Below are positions 32,399 through 38,197 of a stretch of DNA of 38,197 bases, piece after piece (within the stretch, counting starts at the first letter, position 1; every line of letters begins with the position of its first letter). This DNA comes from Microcaldota archaeon. Its GTDB lineage: Archaea; Micrarchaeota; Micrarchaeia; Anstonellales; Bilamarchaeaceae. The notes under the pieces are model-generated. The model was given only the letters and a program-made list of their open reading frames with translations, had not been told where the DNA came from and ran no database searches. The stretch spans positions 1-38,197 of the forward strand of contig JAUSHJ010000062.1 of the NCBI GenBank assembly GCA_030648615.1. Direction: 5' to 3'. A program made the translations under genes and the position numbers.

Positions 32399-33043
32399 TT
32401 ACTGTAGTTTTCTGATTTTAGCATCTTTAATAGTTTCTGTGCTTGCTACCCAGAATGGAAATTTACGGTCAACATTTTGTACTCCTAAATCTATTAATAA
32501 TCCAGTTCTATATCCTTGTAAGATGCTTTCGTCATATGTTTTAGGCTTTCCGGTTTCCTCAAGCATTACAGACACTTTTTTTATTATGTATTTTTTTCTC
32601 TCAGGACTTTGGTTTGCTATGTCTACCAATCCTCCAAGTGATATCGATATGTTTTCATTAGATATGTTCTTACTATTCATTCTGCCCAAATATAATTCAG
32701 TATAAGCAGGGTTTCTGGTCGTTATCATGGTCCTTAGAACCATTCCAGTATATGGTAGATTTGAGTCTAGATACTTACCTAATACATCTAGAGTTCGTTT
32801 ATCTTGTGGAGAAAGTGCCAAAACTTGCATCGCACGCATTCGTATAAGTATGGTGTCCGAAGATGTATCTTCTAAACATTTTTTAGCCATGAAAAGAGTC
32901 TCAGCATATGCTCTTTCACCAAAAACTTTCTTTATCTCTATCCATGCTTTTTCTGGTGATGTACCTAAAACTATTTTAATAAAATTATCGTGAGTCATTA
33001 AGGATTTTGTTCCTTCATCTGGAAGTAGTTCTCTAATTGTCAT
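32399..33043 (-). CDS. Unknown helical-repeat protein within the serine module
   Basis: 214 residues from the ATG at 33043. GGTGAT is 4 nt upstream, so the longer frame from 33112 is not used. Helical pairs such as RMRAMQVLALSPQDKRTLDV, LGKYLDSN and GMVLRTMITTRNPAYTELYL resemble HEAT-like repeats. No catalytic motif. A TATA-like TTATAAAATAG lies upstream, so it has its own promoter in addition to its position after the aminotransferase. Any link to serine metabolism is by location only. Confidence 0.6.
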   Translation of the reverse strand: MTIRELLPDEGTKSLMTHDNFIKIVLGTSPEKAWIEIKKVFGERAYAETLFMAKKCLEDTSSDTILIRMRAMQVLALSPQDKRTLDVLGKYLDSNLPYTGMVLRTMITTRNPAYTELYLGRMNSKNISNENISISLGGLVDIANQSPERKKYIIKKVSVMLEETGKPKTYDESILQGYRTGLLIDLGVQNVDRKFPFWVASTETIKDAKIRKLQ

Positions 33044-33124
33044 AAATATCACCTGATTTAATTTACTTATAACTATTTTATAATCCTCTCTATCTGTTTT
33101 CCATTCTGGCAAATCTATAAAAAA

Positions 33125-34207
33125 TCACTTCATGATTTTTTCTATCGCGTCCAGACATTTATCCAATTCTTCTTTCGTTACATTACTCATATTTGCAATC
33201 CTTAATCCATTATCTTTAAATTTACCTCTTGAACCGACGATTTTTATTTTGTATTCTTTAGCCAATCTATCTTTGATATTTTTGGCCTTCTCTGGGGAAT
33301 CAGCATAAAACCCAGTAACAGTATAACTTTCGAATCCTTTTTCAGCAATAAGTCCGAAACCAAGTTCAATCAGTCTCTCTCTGATATGTGCACTTAATTC
33401 CATATGTCGTTTTACTGCACCTTGCAATCCACCATTCCTATCCATCACGTCAAATGCTTTTTGCAATGCCCAGAATAGTGAAATCGCAGGAGTATTTGGT
33501 GTTTGCCCATCTTTTTGGTAAATCTTCTGATGCCTTTTAAGGTTTAAGTAGTAACTTGGAATTTTCTCTCTCTCTGAATATCTCTCAACTGCTTCCTTGC
33601 TTAGTCCAATCATTGCCATTCCAGGCGGAGCGCCAATTCCTTTTTGGCTTCCAGTTACAAAACCATCAACTGCAAATTCTTTGAAATTAAAAGGAGTTCC
33701 AGGCCAGGCAGATACTCCATCGATTATTACTAACATACCTTTACTTTTTGCGTATTTACAAATGTCTTTTACATCATTGCGTACGCCGTAGCTGGTTTCG
33801 TTGTAAACCATGCCTAGTACTTGTGCGTTCGCTTCGTCAATATGTTTTTTCGCTCGTTCGAAATTCCAACCGCGTCCGTCATCAATTCTATGCTCAACTA
33901 CATTAGTGTAAACTTTAGCTGTTTCAATAAATTTCTCACCAAACTCGCCGTTAGGAAAGCAAATCATTTTTTCGTTTGGCAAACATAAATTAGCAATTAA
34001 ACATTCTATACCCAATGCACCACTACCCGTGATAACATATGCTTCCTCGCTTTGGTAATATTTTTTTAATCGTTCTACAAGATCAGTGTATAGTGCTGAG
34101 AACTCTTTACTCCGATGAGTGAACATTTCCTGTGCCTGTGCTTCTAGTATTTCTGGTAATACCTTCACAGGTCCAGGAGCTAATAGAATATTTTTGAATG
34201 GTTCCAT
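33125..34207 (-). CDS. Class V aminotransferase (serine/alanine-glyoxylate or phosphoserine type)
   Basis: 360 residues from the ATG at 34207 (MEPFKNILLAPGPVKVLPEI), after an AGGT-type SD. LLAPGPV and MFTHRSKEF at the start, VIDG-like IIDGVSAWPGTPF (Asp163) and GSQKGIGAPPGMA (PLP-binding Lys189) define the fold-type I class V family. In archaea without SerC such an enzyme can make phosphoserine from phosphohydroxypyruvate; others transfer from serine or alanine to pyruvate or glyoxylate. It sits 22 bp downstream of the SerK-like gene and near serA, supporting a serine role. Confidence 0.87.
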   Translation of the reverse strand: MEPFKNILLAPGPVKVLPEILEAQAQEMFTHRSKEFSALYTDLVERLKKYYQSEEAYVITGSGALGIECLIANLCLPNEKMICFPNGEFGEKFIETAKVYTNVVEHRIDDGRGWNFERAKKHIDEANAQVLGMVYNETSYGVRNDVKDICKYAKSKGMLVIIDGVSAWPGTPFNFKEFAVDGFVTGSQKGIGAPPGMAMIGLSKEAVERYSEREKIPSYYLNLKRHQKIYQKDGQTPNTPAISLFWALQKAFDVMDRNGGLQGAVKRHMELSAHIRERLIELGFGLIAEKGFESYTVTGFYADSPEKAKNIKDRLAKEYKIKIVGSRGKFKDNGLRIANMSNVTKEELDKCLDAIEKIMK

Positions 34208-34228
34208 GATATTACCTAACAAATAAAA

Positions 34229-35035
34229 TTAATAAATAACAATAACTGACTCAGTATATCTCCGTACATTAGCAGTATAAATCCTCTGTGCCAGCATATC
34301 TCTAAGATATTTGGTTGCACCTTCCTTGCTCTCATGTAACCAGCCCAACTTCATATTCAATCTGATTATTCTATCTGGGATATGGTGCCTTGTAGATTTA
34401 GGCGGAAGCGGATGATGCGCTTTTGCAGTCTGAACTATTTCATCCTTAGTGTACGATCTTCTGAAAAATACGGTACTGCCCTTTTCAACCTGTTCAACTA
34501 GCTGCTCATCAGGTATATATGCTGGTTCAATGCCTTTTATCGCAGAAGTCAGAATATAATTTTGTTCCTCTACTATTTCTTTTATTTTGTAGTTGCCAGG
34601 ATTGATTAGTTTACATTCCATCTTGCCATTGTTCTTAGTTACTGCCATGAAAGGTGCTCTCATTCCATTTACAGCTTTCAATCCATCTTCATAGCTGATA
34701 GCTTCAGTTTTTATTTCCCCTTTTGTAACTAAAGAGAGCGGTTCATTAAAAGTAGGTAACCAAGTACCAACTTTTATTTTATCATTTTTATAATCTACCA
34801 ATTGGCAAACTGCATGCGGGCATTCAATTATTTCAAGAACTTTTAGTCTATGGTTTCCGTCAAGTACTGTGCCGGTTACTTTATCTACTATTAAAGGATC
34901 AACCAAATGCCCAATATTAAGCATAGTTTCTTTCAGACGTTTCAAATTAGGAGCTATGGTCTGCTCATGCGATAAGAGCTCGTTAGTCGGTCTTATCTCA
35001 AGTTCGTTTAGAATATCCTCTAAGAGTGTTGACAT
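34229..35035 (-). CDS. serK: SerK-like free-serine kinase (ParB/Srx superfamily)
   Basis: 268 residues. The pattern matches the ADP-dependent L-serine kinase of Thermococcus as I recall it: LLSHEQ (21-26; Glu24 at the catalytic Glu), LDGNHRLKVL (58-67; Asp59 at the catalytic Asp, Asn for the first His of DGHHR), VGTWLPTF, then FFRRSYTKDEIVQTAK and PPKSTRHHIPDR near the C-terminus. The enzyme phosphorylates serine to phosphoserine with ADP, giving AMP. The first gene of an operon with the aminotransferase. It is longer at the C-terminus than the Thermococcus protein. The alternative, a ParB-like DNA-binding protein, is less likely because no HTH is visible. Confidence 0.75.
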   Translation of the reverse strand: MSTLLEDILNELEIRPTNELLSHEQTIAPNLKRLKETMLNIGHLVDPLIVDKVTGTVLDGNHRLKVLEIIECPHAVCQLVDYKNDKIKVGTWLPTFNEPLSLVTKGEIKTEAISYEDGLKAVNGMRAPFMAVTKNNGKMECKLINPGNYKIKEIVEEQNYILTSAIKGIEPAYIPDEQLVEQVEKGSTVFFRRSYTKDEIVQTAKAHHPLPPKSTRHHIPDRIIRLNMKLGWLHESKEGATKYLRDMLAQRIYTANVRRYTESVIVIY

Positions 35036-35096
35036 AAAAGAAAGAGGTTAAGTAGAATTTAAATATTTATATGCTTGGCATTCGGCGGGAGACGAA

Positions 35097-35549
35097 TTAG
35101 TTGCAGTTAGGTAACAGTTGAACACCATTAAGAGTTAATTTGATATTATAATGTTTTAATCTAGTTTCCAGTTCTTTAACAATTTCCATTGCAGGTAATG
35201 GTGATAATGTTTTCTTATTTATGCCGTTTAACAGAGCATCTCCTAAATTTTTAAACTCTTCATCATGGTCTCGCATCCATTTTACAACTTGATTTGCATA
35301 AAGACCCTTTAATCCAACTATGGTAAGCTGTGCACCTGCATTATTTTTTAGATCAATTCCACTATCATTAAAACTTTTTTCTATTTTTTCTATATATTTC
35401 ATAAATTCTTTACATAATGTCTTGAGTTCTTGTTCATTTTTTACGGCAGGTATGCCACTAACAATTAGTTGTCTGCATTCTGAAATTAGTTCTAAACGCT
35501 CCTGCCGGAGTTTTATGTTTTCTCTTACTCGTTCAGCCATTATTCCCAT
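35097..35549 (-). CDS. Unknown helical protein, 147-150 residues
   Basis: Starts at the ATG at 35549 or the in-frame ATG at 35540 (MAERVRENIKLRQERLEL). Two T/A-rich boxes near 35562 and 35574 allow either. The protein is almost entirely helical with charged heptad-like stretches (LKTLCKEFMKYIEKIEKSF), so a coiled coil or helical bundle is likely. No membrane span or motif. Divergent from the kinase gene, 79-88 bp away depending on the start used. Confidence 0.6.
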   Translation of the reverse strand: MGIMAERVRENIKLRQERLELISECRQLIVSGIPAVKNEQELKTLCKEFMKYIEKIEKSFNDSGIDLKNNAGAQLTIVGLKGLYANQVVKWMRDHDEEFKNLGDALLNGINKKTLSPLPAMEIVKELETRLKHYNIKLTLNGVQLLPNCN

Positions 35550-35627
35550 AAATATGCTTTTAATAAGGTAAATTTAAAAGATGTTAATAATTATTGCTTT
35601 TAAAGATTTGTATACATCATTTATAAC

Positions 35628-36551
35628 ATGCAACAAGTTCAGAAACAACCAACCCTCATCAGAGTAATGAACGATCAAATTCCTCGTATTCAGGTTCAGG
35701 TAGATCGATTTAGGGAAGTTAATGGGACTAAACCAGTTATTGTAGAACATAGGGAGACCATAATTTTATCAGAACGTTATCGTTTATGCGAACAAATTAA
35801 ATCTGGTGGTCAGGGTTCAGTATACTTTGCACTTGATTTAAGATTTCATGAGAGAGTTGTTGTCAAGATAGCACATCATATTATGGATGCTATTGCTAAT
35901 TCCAGGTTTGTAAAGGAAGCTGCTACTCTTGCGTTATTATCGCATCCAAATTTAGTAAAGGGTTTTGGATTCGCAACTTTTGATAACGGAATACTGTTTT
36001 TTCCAATGGAATATGCCAGTAAAAGGACACTGTGGACCTATCTACAAGAGCATAAAGATGGAGCTATACCAGAAATTGGAATACCTCTTCTATTACAATT
36101 ATGTGATGGACTTTCTGAATTGCACAGAAATGGTATTATCCATAGAGATCTGAAACCAAGTAATCTACTACTTACACAAAACGATACGAAACTTAAAATT
36201 ACTGATTTCGGCTTATTAAGATATCTGGTAGAAGTAGAAGATCCTATTGCAATAGTGGGCACACGTGATTACATGGCTCCAGAACAGAGTGCAGGAAGCG
36301 ATGTAACTTCAAGTTCCGATATTTACTCGTTTGGTATGATCATGTATCAATTGCTTTGTGGTCACCCACCATCAAGTCAGTATTTCGAAAGACCAAGGAC
36401 AATTAGGTCAGACATTTCTCGTAAAACAGAAGAAGTTATTATGCACGCTCTGGCTAAACTTCCAGAAGCACGTTTCCAAGATGTAGAACAACTGAAATCC
36501 GCACTTGAGTCATCTATATTAGAGCGTCCCAGATTCAGATATTGGGGATAA
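35628..36551 (+). CDS. Hanks-type Ser/Thr protein kinase (PknB-like), no membrane anchor
   Basis: 307 residues. The glycine loop is IKSGGQGSVYFALD (57-70). VVVKIA holds Lys80 and FVKEAATL the alpha-C Glu97. The catalytic loop is IIHRDLKPSNLLL (170-182), then ITDFGLLR (191-198), GTRDYMAPEQ (211-220) and SSDIYSFGMIMYQLLCGHPP. Every catalytic residue is intact, so it should phosphorylate Ser/Thr of proteins. The APEQ and DIYSFG forms are those of bacterial PknB-like kinases, unlike the RIO and Bud32 kinases usual in archaea. Residues 1-45 are unrecognised. No transmembrane or PASTA part. A TTTTAAAG box near 35601 gives a leaderless start. Confidence 0.92.
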   Translation: MQQVQKQPTLIRVMNDQIPRIQVQVDRFREVNGTKPVIVEHRETIILSERYRLCEQIKSGGQGSVYFALDLRFHERVVVKIAHHIMDAIANSRFVKEAATLALLSHPNLVKGFGFATFDNGILFFPMEYASKRTLWTYLQEHKDGAIPEIGIPLLLQLCDGLSELHRNGIIHRDLKPSNLLLTQNDTKLKITDFGLLRYLVEVEDPIAIVGTRDYMAPEQSAGSDVTSSSDIYSFGMIMYQLLCGHPPSSQYFERPRTIRSDISRKTEEVIMHALAKLPEARFQDVEQLKSALESSILERPRFRYWG

Positions 36552-36610
36552 AACAAGATAATAAAAGATTATGCGATCAGATGAATTCGCACCGCTCGTT
36601 CATTCTCTCA

Positions 36611-36628
36611 ATTTTCTAAAAAGAAAAT
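36611..36628 (-). terminator. Possible tRNA 3' trailer hairpin or terminator
   Basis: ATTTTCT and AGAAAAT pair around four bases that read TTTT on the tRNA strand, immediately after the tRNA-Gly 3' end. The T-rich loop could end transcription. Confidence 0.35.
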
Positions 36629-36629
36629 A

Positions 36630-36795
36630 TGCGACCGCCGAGGTTCGAACTCGGGTCACTAGATTGGCAATCTAGAATCCTACCGAAGTCCTCCGGATAG
36701 TTTTCAGTTTCGTGTTTCGAGTCCTGAGCTTTACTTTTGTTTTCAAGGCTCGAGACTTCAAGACAGAAGAATATCCAGAACTAGACTACAGTCGC
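36630..36795 (-). tRNA. tRNA-Gly(GCC) with a D-loop intron
   Basis: Reading leftward, exon 1 (36795-36781) is GCGACTGTAGTCTAG. Exon 2 (36685-36630) begins CGGTAGGATT. Joined, they make a 71-nt tRNA. The acceptor GCGACTG pairs with CGGTCGC (one G-U). The D-stem is GTCT/GGAT and the D-loop the classical AGCGGTA. The anticodon stem is CTAGA/TCTAG with loop TTGCCAA, anticodon GCC at 36666-36668. The T-arm is CCGAG-TTCGAAC-CTCGG, discriminator A. CCA is not encoded. Exon 2 alone looks like a tRNA lacking a 5' end. A CTTAGT/ACTAAG inverted repeat (36803-36818) lies just upstream. The gap 36552-36873 holds nothing else evident. Confidence 0.88.
36686..36780 (-). other. 95-nt bulge-helix-bulge intron in tRNA-Gly, between nucleotides 15 and 16
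   Basis: A 4-bp central helix forms between exon GTCT (tRNA 10-13) and intron GGAC. A 3-nt bulge AGT on the 5' side is cut AG/T, and a 3-nt bulge TTC on the 3' side is cut TT/C. The inner intron helix is TCTGGATA with TATCCGGA (8 bp, one G-U). Cutting at the usual bulge positions restores a perfect D-loop. The outer helix is not evident, so this is a relaxed motif. The intron is non-canonical in position; the usual archaeal site is after nucleotide 37. Confidence 0.85.
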
Positions 36796-36873
36796 AGTTG
36801 TTCTTAGTCTATACTAAGCATTAGTAACAAACCAAGAATAATTACTTAGTAAAGAAAGTAATAAAAAACACTC

Positions 36874-37998
36874 TTATTCTATGGCAGTATGCCTAAGAGC
36901 CTCAAGTAGAGGTAAATGTTCATTTCCAAGGAACTTACTTTCCATAATACGCTTCAATAACTCGATATCTATAATCCTATCATGACGTGTTCCAAGTTCT
37001 TCATCAAGAAACCTCATTGCTTTTGCTACAAGTTCTCTTCTAGGCACATATACAAAATTTACTATCGAAGCTACACAATCTGTATTCATTCCAAACTGTC
37101 TCCTTACAAGCGGATTATCTACTGATAAATTACCAAGTCCGATTCCAAACCTGGTTTCGCCATAGGCAATTTCTATTGCCTGAGCGATATTGTCCATTCT
37201 TTTACCATCAGGCAATCCAATTTTTTTCAGCAGAAAAATAGCAGCCTGAGTTAATAATCCGAATGACAAAATTGTGTTAATCATGTTCAAATAGCATGAT
37301 GACGATGTTTCTTCTGCTTCGATATCTGCTCGTATATCTTTTCTTTTGCGTAAGTCAATAATTTCTCTAACGATATCGCCCTTTCCATTGCATAAACGTT
37401 CTATTATGGTACTTCTTAATTGTCCTCTATCTTCGGAGATCTTTTTTATCATTTCTAGTTCATCTAAGCTATACAAAGTTACTGCTAAACACACCTCTTG
37501 AACTAAAGAAGTAATGTTTATTAAGATGAATTTCAGCTCTTCGTTTTTATATTGCGATTCCACAGTATTAGCACGGTCAAATCTAGAGCTCTCGCTCATA
37601 AAAATATGTAGGGGTATACCGAATGTTAGCATATCATGAATAATTTCGAATCCTACTCTTTCCCCAAATTCATCTATAAAAATTCCAGCATTAGTGAATT
37701 CAGACAGTAGCTTTTCAAATTCCGGCTTCCATAGAAATTTTCTAAGTTTTCCAGATAATTCCATATTAGATAAAGTATCAAGCCTCTCCGAAATTATTCT
37801 AAAATTATCGCTACAATTTCTTTCTGGGGTATCATCTTCGATAGAAGCCCTTACCTTTCTGAATAATTCTGCAATTGCAAGCGCTGGTCTAAGAAGTTCA
37901 TATCGTTGTTCATTTACAAATGGTCTCAGGTCTCGGAATCTTATCTCCTTAGTAGTTTTTGCATGTGACAAATATCTATGTAATTCCCCGAATTTCAT
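36874..37998 (-). CDS. Unrecognised helical protein, 374 residues
   Basis: Start placed by TTTTAAATATTT (38013-38026 region), about 25 bp from the ATG. The protein is strongly helical and charged with no signal peptide, though stretches such as MINTILSFGLLTQAAIFLLK are hydrophobic enough to be buried helices or one weak membrane segment. No nucleotide-binding, metal or DNA-binding motif was seen. It is transcribed toward the tRNA. I do not recognise a family. Confidence 0.65.
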   Translation of the reverse strand: MKFGELHRYLSHAKTTKEIRFRDLRPFVNEQRYELLRPALAIAELFRKVRASIEDDTPERNCSDNFRIISERLDTLSNMELSGKLRKFLWKPEFEKLLSEFTNAGIFIDEFGERVGFEIIHDMLTFGIPLHIFMSESSRFDRANTVESQYKNEELKFILINITSLVQEVCLAVTLYSLDELEMIKKISEDRGQLRSTIIERLCNGKGDIVREIIDLRKRKDIRADIEAEETSSSCYLNMINTILSFGLLTQAAIFLLKKIGLPDGKRMDNIAQAIEIAYGETRFGIGLGNLSVDNPLVRRQFGMNTDCVASIVNFVYVPRRELVAKAMRFLDEELGTRHDRIIDIELLKRIMESKFLGNEHLPLLEALRHTAIE

Positions 37999-38079
37999 GA
38001 TTATTATAACGTTTCTAAATATTTAAAAAAGTGTCTTTAAATGAAAACTAATAAAAATCGCTTCTGTAGTAATATTATC

Positions 38080-38197
38080 ATGCCAATCTACACAAAATTC
38101 GGCGACAAGGGTAATACTGCCCTGTTAGGAGGGAAGGTAGTGCAAAAGGATGACGTCCAAGTTGCAGCGTATGGTGAAGTAGACGAACTCAACGCAA
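38080..38197 (+). CDS. PduO-type cob(I)alamin adenosyltransferase (N-terminus only)
   Basis: Thirty-nine codons before the window ends. [20 protein letters not shown] then [15 protein letters not shown] is the signature start of this family (YTK-x-GDKG-x-T-x-L-x-GG and AYG-x-VDELNA), which makes adenosylcobalamin from cob(I)alamin and ATP. CTAATAAAAATC lies about 26 bp upstream, so the start is probably leaderless. Its presence suggests a B12-dependent enzyme in this organism, for example a ribonucleotide reductase or mutase. Confidence 0.85.
   Translation, partial: MPIYTKFGDKGNTALLGGKVVQKDDVQVAAYGEVDELNA

Noticed and set aside
34229-35035. ParB chromosome-partition protein
   Set aside because: The DGNHR motif fits the superfamily, but there is no HTH, no ParA neighbour, and the C-terminal motifs match SerK; the gene sits with serine-pathway genes.
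36630-36700. tRNA-Gly as an uninterrupted gene or a pseudogene
   Set aside because: The sequence directly 5' of exon 2 cannot form the acceptor or a normal D-arm, while the exon at 36781-36795 completes both exactly.

Overview
This window looks like a chromosomal segment of an AT-rich archaeon. The archaeal markers are an archaeal/eukaryal-type TrpRS, an archaeal-type PheRS beta chain, ADP-forming acetyl-CoA synthetase, an archaeal thiolase with a DUF35 partner, a family-B DNA polymerase and a tRNA with a bulge-helix-bulge intron. Most first-of-transcript genes have a TATA-like box 24-28 bp upstream of the start codon and so look leaderless. Genes inside operons mostly carry a GGTGAT-type Shine-Dalgarno site, a match to the archaeal 16S anti-SD. 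The many small unrecognised genes would fit a DPANN-type or similarly divergent lineage, but the phylum cannot be fixed from this window.

Layout. 1-1576: a partial Lrp-like regulator facing left, then a small membrane protein and a protein resembling a free-standing threonyl-tRNA synthetase editing domain. 1577-2069: about 490 bp dominated by a chain of about twelve different hairpins, followed by a 48-residue gene. 2213-8329: an unrecognised HTH-containing protein, TrpRS, a metallo-beta-lactamase-fold hydrolase, the beta and alpha subunits of ADP-forming acetyl-CoA synthetase, and a GNAT. 8330-8669: a 186-bp imperfect inverted repeat. 8670-15877: an unknown helical protein, a pheT / bacterial-PH-domain operon, an unknown protein and purF. 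15937-20529: small unrecognised genes around the thiolase and DUF35 genes. 20580-25811: an accessory block with a four-gene operon plus a neighbour that share a C-terminal domain. 25863-31458: an orphan Cas2-like small protein, an HD-GYP-like protein, DNA polymerase B with a short upstream ORF that duplicates its start, and a DUF4143-type AAA ATPase. 31459-35035: a serine module (phosphoglycerate dehydrogenase, class V aminotransferase, SerK-like serine kinase). 35097-38197: an unknown protein, a Hanks-type kinase, tRNA-Gly(GCC), another unknown protein and the start of a PduO-type cobalamin adenosyltransferase.

How the genes fit together. The recognisable metabolism comprises ATP synthesis from acetyl-CoA or other acyl-CoAs (AcdAB), the first mevalonate step (thiolase/DUF35), purine synthesis (PurF), serine/3-phosphoglycerate interconversion (SerA, aminotransferase, SerK) and B12 use. 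The information-processing genes are TrpRS, PheT, the ThrRS-type editing domain, PolB and tRNA-Gly. HD-GYP-like and Hanks-type kinase modules are better known from bacteria and suggest acquired signalling.

The signals most worth following up are the tRNA-Gly with a 95-nt intron in the D-loop, the hairpin chain, the family of genes sharing a C-terminal domain, the duplicated polB start and the HD-GYP-like protein.
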